Shown here: piece by piece, positions 25,476 to 34,712 of the stretch | Numbering within the stretch: position 1 is the stretch's first letter | How the letters are laid out: each line of letters opens with the position of its first letter | Source: an uncultured Faecalibacterium sp. | Lineage (GTDB): Bacteria > Bacillota > Clostridia > Oscillospirales > Ruminococcaceae | Assembly (NCBI GenBank): GCA_934548045.1 | Contig: CAKTEM010000007.1 | Location: forward strand, 62,001-126,000 | Direction of reading: 5' to 3' | Length of the DNA: 64,000 bases | Position numbers and translations under genes: made by a program | Notes under the pieces: model-generated | Databases searched by the model: none | What the model was told of the DNA's origin: nothing | The model's input: the letters and a program-made list of their open reading frames with translations, nothing else

Positions 25476-28043
25476 TTAATGGGCCTCCAGCCAGTTTTTG
25501 CCCTCGTGGACTTCGGTACTCAGCGGAACCGCGTACTGCACGCAGCCTTCCATCTCTTCGCGCAGGATGGTTGCGGCCTTTTCCGCTTCGGCCTCGGGTG
25601 CTTCAACAATGAGTTCGTCGTGGACGGTCAGGATGAGGCGGCTCTCCATCTTTTCATCTCGGAGACGACGCCAGACACGGACCATCGCCAGCTTGATGAC
25701 GTCGGCGGCGGTTCCCTGAATGGGCGTGTTGCGCGCCATCCGTTCGCCGCTGGCCCGGATGTTCCGGTTGGAACTTGCCAGCTCCGGCAGGGAGCGGCGG
25801 CGTCCGAACAGGGTGGAAACATAGCCGCAGGTCTTTGCATCGGCGATGGTCTTGTCCATGTAGCCGCTGACCTTCGGGAAGGCGGCGAGGTAGTTTTTCA
25901 GGAACGCATCGGCTTCCTTGACCGACACGCCGATGTCCTTGGACAGGCTGTACGCGCCTTTGCCGTACATGATGCCGAAGTTGATGGCCTTTGCCGAGGA
26001 GCGGAGACGGGGCGTGACCTGTTCCACGGGCAGGTTATAGATTTTTGCGGCGGTGCTGCGGTGGATGTCCTCGCCGCTCTTGAACGCCTGCTGCATGTGT
26101 TCGTCGCCGGTGATGTGGGCGAGGATGCGCAGCTCGATCTGGCTGTAATCGGCGTCCACCAGCACACAGCCGGGCTTTGCGATAAAGTATGCCCGGAGCT
26201 GGCTTCCCAGCTCGGTGCGGATGGGGATGTTCTGCAGGTTGGGGTTATCCGAAGAGAGTCGGCCGGTGCGCGCCTCGGTCTGGTTGAACCGGGTGTGGAT
26301 GCGTCCATCCGGCGCGATGACCTTCAGCAGGCCCTCGACGTAGGTCGAGTTCAGCTTCTGGTAAGCACGGTACTGTAAGATGTCCTCCACCAGCGGATAA
26401 TCGCGCAGATTTTCCAGCGTCTCGGCGTCGGTCGACCAGCCGCGCTGGGTCTTTTTGCCGTGGGGCAGGCCAAGGGTGTCAAAGAGCATCTCGCCCAACT
26501 GTTTGGGGCTGTTCGGATTGAAGCTGGTGCTTCCGGTCTCCATCTGGATACGGGTCAAAACCTGCTCCAGTTCCGAGCGCATCCGGACGCCGAACTCCTC
26601 GATGCCGTTCTTGTCGACCAGAATACCGGTACGGGTCATATCGGCCAGCACCTGTGCCAGAGGAAACTCGATCTCATTATAAAGAGCATCCTCGTTCCGG
26701 GCGGTGATCTCCCGTTTCATCCGGGCGAACAAGTCCGCCAGATAACCGGCATCCGGCCAATCGGCGGACGAGAACGCGGCCTCGGCACGGTAAGCCGTTG
26801 CCAGTTCACCGACCTGATATTTGGACGCCGAGGCATCCAGCAGGTAAGCGGCCAGCTTGCCATCCCAGACGATGCTGCTGCCCCAGCCGTCTGCGGCCAT
26901 CGCACGGGCGTAAAGGGGCGCGGAGTCGAAGACATCCAGCGTGACATCGGGGTTGTCGAGCAGACGGGTGAAGTCGCCCTCTTCCAGCGGATAGACCGTC
27001 TTGTCCTGCACGGCGTACCACGCTTCCGGCTGGGTGATAATATTTCTCGTTCCCTGCTTGCCCATGACCGCCGGACGCGTTGCCAGCAGGTAGTGGCCGG
27101 TGGGCTTTTCAGGCAGAGCGGCAACGGCGGCTTCTTCCACGGGAGCGGCTTCCGGGTCGGGTGCCGGTGCCACGCCGTCCAGACCAAAGCGAGGAATCAG
27201 AGAATGAATCTCCAGCTCCTGTAACAGCCGGACAGCGGCGGCCTTGTCGCCCTCGCCGACTTTGTAGGCTCCCTCTTCGGTGTCGATGGGTGCGTCGGTG
27301 CGGATGGTGCCGAGGACATGGCTCAGCTCCGCGTCCGCCTTGCACTCAATGAGGTGTTCGCGCTGCTTCGGCTTGATGATGGGGTCGTCGATGTTGGCAT
27401 AGACGTTTTCCAGCGTGCCGAACTTCTGGACGAGGTTCAGAGCGGTCTTTTCGCCGATGCCCTTGACGCCCGGGATGTTGTCCGAGGTATCGCCCATCAG
27501 GCTCTTGACCTCGATGAGCTGGTGCGGCTCGATGCCGTACTTCTCGTGGATGGCGTCCACGTCCATCGTCACGGTCTTGCTCCGGCCCATGACGGTCGCC
27601 GCCAGCAGCACGGTGGTGCTCTCGCTGACGAGCTGCAGGCTGTCGCGGTCTCCGGTGGCAAGGAAACAGTCGTCCTTCCGGGCATTGCAGGCCGCGGCCA
27701 GCGTACCCAGAATGTCGTCTGCCTCCCAACCCTCGGCTGTCACCTGACGGTAGCCGAGGTCGGCCAGAAGTTCTTTCAGCACCGGCATCTGCTGTGCCAG
27801 CTCCTCGGGCATCCCGTGCCGGGTGGCCTTGTAGCCGTCGTACATCTTGTGCCGGAAGGTCGGCGCGCGCAGGTCGAACGCAATGGCGACCTCGTCGGGC
27901 TGGGTGTCTTTCAGCAGGGAGAGCAGGATATTCAAAAAGCCATAGATGGCGTTGGTGTAGCGGCCGTCCTTGGTGGTCAGCAGCTTGATGCCAAAGAACG
28001 CTCTGTTGGCGATGCTGTTGCCGTCGATGACCAGTAAACGCAT
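25476..28043 (-). CDS. polA: DNA polymerase I
   Basis: The start at 28043 (855 residues) follows ACGGAGGAG and begins MRLLVIDGNSIANRAFFG, the 5'-nuclease domain. The polymerase motifs are A (DADYSQIELRILAHI), B (RSSAKAINFGIMYGKGAY) and C (LTVHDELIVEAP). The middle 3'-5' exonuclease domain is present but its acidic catalytic residues are not recognisable, as in many Gram-positive Pol I enzymes. The protein fills Okazaki gaps and acts in repair. Confidence 0.96.
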   Translation of the reverse strand: MRLLVIDGNSIANRAFFGIKLLTTKDGRYTNAIYGFLNILLSLLKDTQPDEVAIAFDLRAPTFRHKMYDGYKATRHGMPEELAQQMPVLKELLADLGYRQVTAEGWEADDILGTLAAACNARKDDCFLATGDRDSLQLVSESTTVLLAATVMGRSKTVTMDVDAIHEKYGIEPHQLIEVKSLMGDTSDNIPGVKGIGEKTALNLVQKFGTLENVYANIDDPIIKPKQREHLIECKADAELSHVLGTIRTDAPIDTEEGAYKVGEGDKAAAVRLLQELEIHSLIPRFGLDGVAPAPDPEAAPVEEAAVAALPEKPTGHYLLATRPAVMGKQGTRNIITQPEAWYAVQDKTVYPLEEGDFTRLLDNPDVTLDVFDSAPLYARAMAADGWGSSIVWDGKLAAYLLDASASKYQVGELATAYRAEAAFSSADWPDAGYLADLFARMKREITARNEDALYNEIEFPLAQVLADMTRTGILVDKNGIEEFGVRMRSELEQVLTRIQMETGSTSFNPNSPKQLGEMLFDTLGLPHGKKTQRGWSTDAETLENLRDYPLVEDILQYRAYQKLNSTYVEGLLKVIAPDGRIHTRFNQTEARTGRLSSDNPNLQNIPIRTELGSQLRAYFIAKPGCVLVDADYSQIELRILAHITGDEHMQQAFKSGEDIHRSTAAKIYNLPVEQVTPRLRSSAKAINFGIMYGKGAYSLSKDIGVSVKEADAFLKNYLAAFPKVSGYMDKTIADAKTCGYVSTLFGRRRSLPELASSNRNIRASGERMARNTPIQGTAADVIKLAMVRVWRRLRDEKMESRLILTVHDELIVEAPEAEAEKAATILREEMEGCVQYAVPLSTEVHEGKNWLEAH

Positions 28044-28079
28044 GGTTGATACTCCTCCGTTCGATAATTTCACATATTA

Positions 28080-28108
28080 AGTATAGCACAAAAACCGCAC
28101 AAGCAAAA
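28080..28108 (-). promoter_or_regulatory. Promoter of the polA-tsaD operon
   Basis: On the minus strand TATACT occupies 28080-28085, with TTTTGC 17 bp upstream. The -10 box is good and the -35 box is weak. The start codon lies about 37 bp downstream of the -10. Confidence 0.45.
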
Positions 28109-28135
28109 GAGCCGCTGCACGCAACGGCTCTTTTC
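28105..28135 (-). terminator. Intrinsic terminator after the ferredoxin gene
   Basis: AAAAGAGCCG and CGGCTCTTTT form a stem with a 10-base loop. T-runs on both sides would let it act in either direction, but the ferredoxin gene ends just before it. Confidence 0.75.
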
Positions 28136-28136
28136 C

Positions 28137-28325
28137 TCACTCAATTATTTCAATCGCGCTTACGGGGCAGGTCTGGGCGGCCTCGACGGCCTGCGGAATG
28201 GTATCGGGCGGAAGCTCCCCGGGGATGGCGACAGCGAGCGTTCCCTCCATCGTGAACACTTCGGGGCAGATACCGGCGCACTGGGTGCAGCCGATGCAGA
28301 GGTCCGGGTCAACAAAGGCTTTCAT
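28137..28325 (-). CDS. Ferredoxin with one [4Fe-4S] cluster
   Basis: This 62-residue electron carrier has the cluster motif CIGCTQCAGICP near the N-terminus and a remote CPVSAI near the C-terminus. That gives four Cys, as in Clostridium/Thermotoga single-cluster ferredoxins. The ATG at 28325 is used because AGGAGG lies 9 bp before it. An upstream TTG is less likely. No partner oxidoreductase is adjacent. Confidence 0.9.
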   Translation of the reverse strand: MKAFVDPDLCIGCTQCAGICPEVFTMEGTLAVAIPGELPPDTIPQAVEAAQTCPVSAIEIIE

Positions 28326-28446
28326 AAACAAAATCCTCCTGTCTGAAACAGCGTTGCGGATAGTTTGAGCTGTCGGAGACTGAAATATACCTATGCTTTT
28401 GGGCGCAAGTATGATACAATAAAAAGAGTTTCAGGAGGGTAAAACG

Positions 28447-28788
28447 ATGAACATTCAGATTTTTGGCACAAGCAAGTGTTTCGATACCAAAAAAGCCCAG
28501 CGGTATTTCAAGGAACGGGGCATCAAGTTCCAGATGATCGACCTCAAGGAAAAAGAGATGAGCCGCGGCGAGTTCGACAACGTCGCCCGTGCGCTGGGCG
28601 GCTGGGAAAATCTGGTGAACCCGGCGGCAAAGGACAAGCAGACGCTGGCTCTGCTGGACGCCCTCATCGACTGGCAGAAAGAGGACAAGCTCTTCGAGAA
28701 CCAGCAGCTCTTTAAAACGCCTATCGTCCGGAACGGCCGTCAGGCGACCGTCGGCTATCAGCCCGACATCTGGAAGACCTGGGAATAA
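28447..28788 (+). CDS. ArsC/Spx-family thioredoxin-fold protein
   Basis: The 113 residues show the ArsC-like fold, with TSKCFDTKKAQRYF near the start (single Cys at 11) and the cis-Pro segment KTPIVRNG near residue 90. The CXXC of Spx is absent, so a reductase-like or YffB-like protein is more likely than the Spx regulator. No arsenic resistance genes are nearby. The substrate is unknown. A TCAGGAGGG site precedes the ATG. Confidence 0.8.
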   Translation: MNIQIFGTSKCFDTKKAQRYFKERGIKFQMIDLKEKEMSRGEFDNVARALGGWENLVNPAAKDKQTLALLDALIDWQKEDKLFENQQLFKTPIVRNGRQATVGYQPDIWKTWE

Positions 28789-28822
28789 TTTTGGCTTTCA
28801 CAAAAAATCCACGGGCGGAATT

Positions 28823-28851
28823 TTGCGTCCGGAAGCGATTTGTGTTATACT
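28823..28851 (+). promoter_or_regulatory. Promoter for the 308-residue membrane-anchored protein
   Basis: TTGCGT at 28823-28828 and TATACT at 28846-28851 are exactly 17 bp apart. They lie about 55 bp upstream of the chosen start. Confidence 0.7.
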
Positions 28852-28905
28852 AAGCGTTGGAGCAGTCTGCTCCCATAAAACGAATTCTTGGAGACGATGA
28901 ATCTT

Positions 28906-29832
28906 ATGAAAATCTATATGACTCCAGAAGAACATGCCCGGCATCACCGCCGCCGCGCGCGTCAGGCGTTGGGCTTTGTCATCGCGCTGCTTGTTCTCAT
29001 CGGCATGGTAACGGTGGTACACGCAGGCGTCAATATCGTGGCAAACCTCTTCGACGATACCCAGCAGAAGGAAGAATACCAGGACAAGCTGGAAGGCCTT
29101 GTCATGTTCGACCCGGTGCCGTTCGACGGCATCGAGAACATCGACGACCTGACCCTGCGTGAAGCGGCGGTCTGGGGCTGCGTGTACAGTATTCAGGACA
29201 CGCAGGGCGGCTTCGACAACTACAACACCGACCCGGATACCGAACAGCTGCTCCTGCCGTCGGTCGACGTGGATGCCTACCTCGCAAAGCTGGTCGGCCC
29301 CAGCTTCAAGATGACCCACAAGACCTTTGAGATGGAAGACATGACCGTCGAGTTCGACGAAGCGACCCAGTGCTACAAAATCCCCGTCACCGGCACCGTT
29401 GGCAGCTATCGCGCGGTCGTCACCAAGCTGTTCAAGAAGGGCGGCCAGCTCCACGTCACTGTGGGCTATATCCCGACCCAGAGCACCGATGACACCATCC
29501 TGTCCACCACCTCGGACGAGCCGACCAAGTATATGGATTACCTGTTCAGCCGTCAGAGTGGCAGCTGGTACCTCACTGGCCTGACCGACAGCGAAACGAA
29601 GCCTGTCGCTTCGGATTCGACTGCACCGGTCAGTGAGCCGGAACCGCTGGCCGAAAGCGATGTGCAGGACGCGATCCTCGCCACCACCGGCGATTCCGCC
29701 GCTGAGAGCGATGCCGCTTCGGAGGAAGCCGCTTCTCAGGATGCGGAGGCCGCGGACGAGACAGAGAACGGCGAGGCCGACAGCACAGCGGCAGATTCTG
29801 CCGCAGCCTCTTCGGAAAACGCAGCAGCTTAA
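28906..29832 (+). CDS. Unknown membrane-anchored extracellular protein
   Basis: The start at 28906 is preferred because GGAGA lies 11 bp upstream. Two other in-frame codons a few residues earlier are possible. The 308 residues contain a basic N-terminus, one membrane helix (about 22-45) and an extracellular domain of about 180 residues. The last 80 residues are a low-complexity acidic Ala/Ser/Glu tail like the tail of the CtpA protease at 15665-17059. I do not recognise a family. It is monocistronic, with its own promoter and terminator, and stands before wall and surface polysaccharide genes. Confidence 0.65.
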   Translation: MKIYMTPEEHARHHRRRARQALGFVIALLVLIGMVTVVHAGVNIVANLFDDTQQKEEYQDKLEGLVMFDPVPFDGIENIDDLTLREAAVWGCVYSIQDTQGGFDNYNTDPDTEQLLLPSVDVDAYLAKLVGPSFKMTHKTFEMEDMTVEFDEATQCYKIPVTGTVGSYRAVVTKLFKKGGQLHVTVGYIPTQSTDDTILSTTSDEPTKYMDYLFSRQSGSWYLTGLTDSETKPVASDSTAPVSEPEPLAESDVQDAILATTGDSAAESDAASEEAASQDAEAADETENGEADSTAADSAAASSENAAA

Positions 29833-29852
29833 AAGCAAAAACAAAGCAGTTC

Positions 29853-29900
29853 AAACGGTCTGAGTCCTGTATCGTGCAGGATTCGGGCCGTTTTACTTTT
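29853..29900 (+). terminator. Intrinsic terminator
   Basis: AAACGGTC and GGCCGTTT arms with an inner TCCTG/CAGGA stem are followed by TTTTACTTTTT. Confidence 0.8.
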
Positions 29901-29940
29901 TGTGCACTGTCTTTATTTTGTGAAAACAAAAGTCACGTCC

Positions 29941-29969
29941 TTGCTGTTCGGGGGTGGGTGTGCTAAACT
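29941..29969 (+). promoter_or_regulatory. Promoter for the SpoIID-domain gene
   Basis: TTGCTG (29941-29946) and TAAACT (29964-29969) are separated by 17 bp, about 52 bp before the TTG start codon. Confidence 0.5.
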
Positions 29970-30021
29970 GAAAGAAACTGGAAATCTGCGCCCGGAGGCG
30001 CAAAACTGGGAGGATAGAAGA

Positions 30022-31086
30022 TTGAAACGTTCAACATTTATCCGTGGTACGGCGGCGATGATGCTGGGAGCGGTGCTGTTTGGCGAAACGATACCGCTGG
30101 CATCTGCCGAGACGCCCGAATCATCCGAAGAGCCTGTCGCCGCAGCGACGACCATCGGCGGCGCAAATACCACCCTCATCCCGGCGGAAGAGGAAAACTG
30201 TCTGTCGTGGCTGTTCGGCTTTGGCAAGACCATCACCATGCCCTACCTGAACATCAAGGGGCAGGGCCTGAAAAAGAACGTCACCCTGAACCTTGTCGAT
30301 TGTCTGGTCGGCATCACCTATACAGAACTTGGCTCCATCGGCAGCTTTGTCAGCGCGTCGGCGGCACAGCAGGCGTGGAAGGCACAGGCCGTCGCTATTC
30401 ACTCTTACTTGGAGTACCATAAACAGTATGGCTCTTCGGCAAATGCGTTGATCTATACCCCGGTCGACCAGATCCCGGACTCGGCCCGTGCGGCCATCAA
30501 AAAGGCTGTGGAGTCGGTCAAAAATGAGATCGTGACCTACAACGGCAGCGTCATCGACGCGGTGTGGTCGGCCAGCGCAGGCTACAATACCCAGACCGGA
30601 AAATACGGCAGCTGTGCGAGTCTGGACGCATGGGGAACCGAGGTTCCATATCTGCAGAGCGTCGAAAGCCCCTATGAAGAGCTGTATCATAACAAGATGC
30701 GGCGCATTGTCGGAAAAGACTATACCTATATTGAATACACCGACAGCCGCACCGGACAGCTCTATGAGAGTGCGGACACGACCCACAAAGATTTGGGTGG
30801 ATTTGTTCAATACAATACGTTCGTCTCCAACGGCCGGAGCTACCGCTGCATCAGCCAGTTCGTCAGCTCCCGGTACTGCTTCGATTTTGGCACCGACGCC
30901 AACGGTACGCCGGCCATGACCTACTACGGCTTCGGCCACGGCGTCGGGATGAGCCAGTGCGGAGCGGTGGGCTATGCTGCCGAAAAGGGATGGAGCTATA
31001 AAAAGATTCTGAAACACTACTATAAAGGGGTCTCCATCAGCAAGGCAAAGAGCGGCGGACTGTTCGGCTGGCTGTTTGGTGGCTGA
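30022..31086 (+). CDS. SpoIID/LytB-domain peptidoglycan-binding or lytic protein, secreted
   Basis: The TTG at 30022 is chosen because GGGAGG lies just upstream and the product (354 residues) then starts MKRSTFIRGTAAMMLG, with a clean signal peptide ending near ASA. The SpoIID domain is shown by QQAWKAQAVAIHSYLEYH and by the C-terminal GFGHGVGMSQCGAVGYA, with HYYKGV close behind. SpoIID enzymes are lytic transglycosylases of stripped glycan during engulfment, and relatives act in vegetative wall turnover. No other sporulation gene is visible here, so a vegetative role is likely. Confidence 0.85.
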   Translation: MKRSTFIRGTAAMMLGAVLFGETIPLASAETPESSEEPVAAATTIGGANTTLIPAEEENCLSWLFGFGKTITMPYLNIKGQGLKKNVTLNLVDCLVGITYTELGSIGSFVSASAAQQAWKAQAVAIHSYLEYHKQYGSSANALIYTPVDQIPDSARAAIKKAVESVKNEIVTYNGSVIDAVWSASAGYNTQTGKYGSCASLDAWGTEVPYLQSVESPYEELYHNKMRRIVGKDYTYIEYTDSRTGQLYESADTTHKDLGGFVQYNTFVSNGRSYRCISQFVSSRYCFDFGTDANGTPAMTYYGFGHGVGMSQCGAVGYAAEKGWSYKKILKHYYKGVSISKAKSGGLFGWLFGG

Positions 31087-31153
31087 GAAAAATCATACGC
31101 TGGAAAGCGAAAGAAAATCCGGGAAACCGCTTCTCAAATGAGTTCGGATTTGG

Positions 31154-31159
31154 TATACT
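31154..31159 (+). promoter_or_regulatory. Extended -10 promoter for the large glycosyltransferase
   Basis: TGGTATACT gives a TG-extended -10 about 60 bp before the start codon. A clear -35 is not seen. Confidence 0.45.
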
Positions 31160-31217
31160 ATACACGTTTGTAAGAAAGTTGATGGTGGAGTATTGTCCAT
31201 CGGAGTGGAGAATCGAA

Positions 31218-33641
31218 ATGCAGTTGGATAAGGAAAAGGAACTCAAGCAGGAGCAGGAACGCTGCCGTGTGCTGGCCCGGCAGGTCGCCCGGGAGCTGGC
31301 ACCCAAGACGGTCAGGCTGATGGGAGAAAACAAGCTTCTGGAAGAGGCTCTGAAAGAGGAAAAGTTCGTGTTTGCGGCAGAGAAGGAGACGCCGGAACTT
31401 TTCATCGTCGTGGAGCCGGAAGCCGCAGAGCTGCCGCTGTTTGAGAACGCAAAGGTGTTGCTGTATGGCACCCACGCGGAGGATGTGGCCTCCTGCGCCA
31501 AAAAGCTGGCGGAACAGGGGATCTATCGCAATTTCCGCTGGAAGTGGCATGACCGCGCGATGGCGAGCGCATTGTTCTGCGCGCAGGCAGAGGCACCCGA
31601 GGCGGTGGAGATGGTGAACGGTTACGAGCAGGAGTGTGCTTACCTGCACGACCAGACCCTTCGTGCGGAACGGGTCAGCACTGAGACGGTGGCGACCATC
31701 GAGCGTCTGCGCAGCGACCTTGCCCTCAGCCGCAATCACGAGCAGCAGCTGGAAACGACCCTGAACAATGTCACCAACTCGACCTTCTGGAAGATGACAT
31801 GGCCGATGCGGTACATCGTCAGCAAGAGCCGCCAGATCTGGCACACCTTCCCCTTGTTCGTCTTCTTCAAGACCCTGCACCAGATCGGCATCTCCGGCGT
31901 CATGGAGCAGGCAAAGGCACGCCGGGAGTATGGCAAGCTCTTCCCGGGAAAGGTCATGTCGGCCGACCGGTTCGCAACGCCGGAACTGCTGGTGAAACAG
32001 GCTGGAAACCAGCCCAATGGCCCGAAGATCAGCATCGTGGTGCCGCTTTACAACACGCCGCAGAACTTCCTTGAGGAGCTGCTGGATTCCGTCCAGAACC
32101 AGACCTACCGCAACTGGGAACTCTGCATGGTGGATGCCGGTCAGGATGAGAACGTTGCGCGCATCGTCAAGGCACGCGCCCGGACGGACAGCCGCATCCG
32201 TTACCAGAAGCTGGCCGAGAACGAGGGCATCGCTGGCAACACCAACCACGGCTTCGAGATGGTGCAGGGCGATTACATCGCTCTGCTCGACCACGACGAC
32301 ATCCTGCATCCCTGCGCACTCTGGTATGTGGCACAGGCTGTCGCCGAGCAGGGCGCGGACTTTGTCTACACCGACGAGGTGACCTTTGAGGGCGATATCG
32401 ACCACCTGACGGTCTACCACTTCAAGCCGGACTATATGCTGGACAACCTCCGCTCTAACAACTACATCTGCCACCTGAGCGTCTTCAAGACCAGCCTGCT
32501 GGCAAAGGTCGGCGGCGGTGAGCGTGCCGAGTACAACGGCAGTCAGGATTACGACCTCTACCTCCGCCTGACCGAACAGGCCGAGAAGGTCGTCCACATT
32601 CCGCACCTGCTCTACTACTGGCGTTCCAGCCCCACCAGCGTGGCAAGCAACATCTCGGCCAAGCTGTACTGTCTGGAAGCGGCGGTCAAGGCCCTGTATG
32701 CCCACTATGAGCGCGTCGGCGTGCCGGTGGATGCGGTCACCATGATCCCCAACACCCCGGGCTTCTACAAGACCGATTACACCATCACCAAGCCCGGCCG
32801 GGTGAGCATCCTCATCCCGACCTGCGACCACATCGACGACCTTGAGACCTGCATCGAGTCCATCTATGACCGGACGACCTATCCGGATTTTGAGGTCATC
32901 CTCATCGAGAACAACAGCAAGGATCCCGAGACCTTCCGCACCTATGAGCGGATGCGGAAAGAGCATCCGGACAACCTCAAGGTCATTATCTGGGAGGGCA
33001 AGGGCTTCAATTACAGCGCGCTGAACAACTTCGGCGAGAAGTATGCCACCGGCGAATACATCCTCCTGCTCAACAACGACACCGAGGTCATCACCCCGAA
33101 GTGGCTGGAAGAGATGGTCATGTACGCCCAGCAGGAGCGCGTCGGCTGTGTCGGCGTCAAGCTGCTCTATCCGGATGACACCATCCAGCACGCAGGCATC
33201 GGCTTTGGTTTCCTGACGCTGGCCGGCCACATGCACAAGAACTTCCCGGCAGGCCACCCCGGTTATATGGGCCGTCTGGTCTATGCACAGGACGTCTACG
33301 CCGTCACTGCAGCCTGCCTGATGGTACGCAAGGATGTTTACGAGCAGGTGGGCGGCCTCGACGAGAGCTTTGCCGTCGCCTTCAACGATGTGGATTTCTG
33401 TGTCCGTGTCCGTGAGGCTGGTTACACCAACATCTTCACCCCGTTCGCGCAGCTCTACCACTACGAGAGCAAGAGCCGTGGTCTGGACGAAAGCCCCGAA
33501 AAGCGGAAGCGTTTCGTCTCCGAGGTGGAGCGGTTCCAGAAACGCTGGAAAGCACAGCTGGAAGCAGGCGACCCCTGCATGAACCCGAACTTCGACCTGA
33601 TGAAGGAGGACTTTACCTTCGACATCAAGCCGCTGGAATAA
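31218..33641 (+). CDS. Tandem GT2-family glycosyltransferase
   Basis: The ATG at 31218 follows GGAGTGGAG and gives 807 residues. The first 250 residues are helical and charged. Two GT-A domains follow: the first from KISIVVPLYNTPQNFL (acidic motif LLDHDDILHP) and the second from VSILIPTCDHIDDLE (acidic motif LLNNDTEVITP). Proteins of this shape build rhamnan or other wall and capsular polysaccharides in the cytoplasm. Rhamnose genes follow 1 kb downstream, so a rhamnosyltransferase role is plausible but unproven. Confidence 0.88.
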   Translation: MQLDKEKELKQEQERCRVLARQVARELAPKTVRLMGENKLLEEALKEEKFVFAAEKETPELFIVVEPEAAELPLFENAKVLLYGTHAEDVASCAKKLAEQGIYRNFRWKWHDRAMASALFCAQAEAPEAVEMVNGYEQECAYLHDQTLRAERVSTETVATIERLRSDLALSRNHEQQLETTLNNVTNSTFWKMTWPMRYIVSKSRQIWHTFPLFVFFKTLHQIGISGVMEQAKARREYGKLFPGKVMSADRFATPELLVKQAGNQPNGPKISIVVPLYNTPQNFLEELLDSVQNQTYRNWELCMVDAGQDENVARIVKARARTDSRIRYQKLAENEGIAGNTNHGFEMVQGDYIALLDHDDILHPCALWYVAQAVAEQGADFVYTDEVTFEGDIDHLTVYHFKPDYMLDNLRSNNYICHLSVFKTSLLAKVGGGERAEYNGSQDYDLYLRLTEQAEKVVHIPHLLYYWRSSPTSVASNISAKLYCLEAAVKALYAHYERVGVPVDAVTMIPNTPGFYKTDYTITKPGRVSILIPTCDHIDDLETCIESIYDRTTYPDFEVILIENNSKDPETFRTYERMRKEHPDNLKVIIWEGKGFNYSALNNFGEKYATGEYILLLNNDTEVITPKWLEEMVMYAQQERVGCVGVKLLYPDDTIQHAGIGFGFLTLAGHMHKNFPAGHPGYMGRLVYAQDVYAVTAACLMVRKDVYEQVGGLDESFAVAFNDVDFCVRVREAGYTNIFTPFAQLYHYESKSRGLDESPEKRKRFVSEVERFQKRWKAQLEAGDPCMNPNFDLMKEDFTFDIKPLE

Positions 33642-33672
33642 GCGAACTGATTCAACGAAAAGAGGTACACCC

Positions 33673-34464
33673 GTGGAGTTATCCGCATGTATCGTGACTT
33701 ATAACTGCTGCGAGGAGGCCGTCCGCGCGGCGCAGACGATTTTGCAATACACCCGGCGGCATCCGCTGACCCTCTATCTGGTGGACAATGCCAGCCCGGA
33801 CGGGAGCGGCGTGCAGCTGAAAAAGGCCGTGGAGAATGGCACGCTGACCTGTGCCGAGAACCAGCAGGTAAAAGTCATCTGCCGGGAGACGAACGGCGGC
33901 TTTGGCACCGGACACAACACCGTCCTGCCGATGCTGACGAGCGATTATCATTTCATCCTGAACCCGGATATCCAGCTGACGGTGGACACCCTCAGTGACC
34001 TTGCCGACTGGATGGCACAGCACCCGGACGTGGTGATGGCCCGGCCAAACCTGAGATTCCCGGATGGACGGGAGCAGCGGCTTCCGCTCCGGCGGTGCAG
34101 TCTCCGCCCGATGGTCTACCGGCAGCTGTCCTTCCTGAAATTCCTCGAGAAGTATAACGAACAGTATCTCATGGCCGACAAAGACCTGTCGCATCCGACC
34201 GAGATCGAGTTCTGTACCGGCAGCTTCTCGGCGGTGCGGACGAAGGAGTTCAAGGCCGTGGGCGGCTTCGATGAGCATTACTTCATGTACGTCGAGGACG
34301 CCGACCTGACCCAGAAGATGCGCACCACCGGCAAGGCGTATCTCGTGCCGCAGTTCACCGCCATCCACGCATGGCACCGGGCGGCGCACCGCAGCCTGAG
34401 ACCGGCCCTCTGGCAGACCGGCAGCCTGCTCCGCTATTTCGCGAAGTGGGGCTTCAAATTCTGA
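33673..34464 (+). CDS. GT2-family glycosyltransferase (rhamnosyltransferase-like)
   Basis: The 263 residues begin MELSACIVTYNCCEEAV from a GTG codon after AAAGAGGT and have the nucleotide-binding LVDNASPDGSG motif. ILNPDIQLTV takes the place of the DXD, and GGFDEHYFMYVEDADLTQKM is typical of the WbbL/RfbF group that uses dTDP-rhamnose. The gene lies 31 bp after the larger glycosyltransferase and ends at a terminator. Confidence 0.85.
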   Translation: MELSACIVTYNCCEEAVRAAQTILQYTRRHPLTLYLVDNASPDGSGVQLKKAVENGTLTCAENQQVKVICRETNGGFGTGHNTVLPMLTSDYHFILNPDIQLTVDTLSDLADWMAQHPDVVMARPNLRFPDGREQRLPLRRCSLRPMVYRQLSFLKFLEKYNEQYLMADKDLSHPTEIEFCTGSFSAVRTKEFKAVGGFDEHYFMYVEDADLTQKMRTTGKAYLVPQFTAIHAWHRAAHRSLRPALWQTGSLLRYFAKWGFKF

Positions 34465-34470
34465 TATCCA

Positions 34471-34518
34471 AACGGCTTTTGCAGAAAATTTTCTGTAAAG
34501 GCCGTTCTTTTCTTGCTT
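34471..34518 (+). terminator. Intrinsic terminator after the glycosyltransferases
   Basis: AACGGC..TTTGCAGAA pairs with TTCTGTAAAGGCCGTT and is followed by CTTTTCTTGCTTTTTT. Confidence 0.8.
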
Positions 34519-34541
34519 TTTTGTGATTTTGATAGTAAAAT
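34513..34541 (+). promoter_or_regulatory. Promoter of the dTDP-rhamnose genes
   Basis: TTGCTT (34513-34518) and TAAAAT (34536-34541) are 17 bp apart and overlap the T-run of the preceding terminator. A leader of about 165 nt follows. It contains two hairpins, AGCGGA/TCCGCT near 34612-34629 and a perfect 9-bp stem TACGAAGTT/AACTTCGTA at 34638-34665, the latter followed by a T8 run near 34678. Confidence 0.55.
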
Positions 34542-34712
34542 AAAGTGTAAAACTATCTCATCATGCCCGGATAAGGACGATCGCGAGACGTTTTCCCTAA
34601 CTATGTTGACAGCGGACGCAGCTCCGCTTTGAATCCATACGAAGTTTGGAAAACTGAACTTCGTAAAGCTGCACAACTTTTTTTTCATAATCAATTAAAG
34701 GAGTGCGCAAAA

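Noticed and set aside
34629..34712. Upstream in-frame start for rfbA
   Set aside because: The family begins at MKGIILAGGAGTRL, which has AAAGGAG before it. The extra codons fall in leader hairpins.
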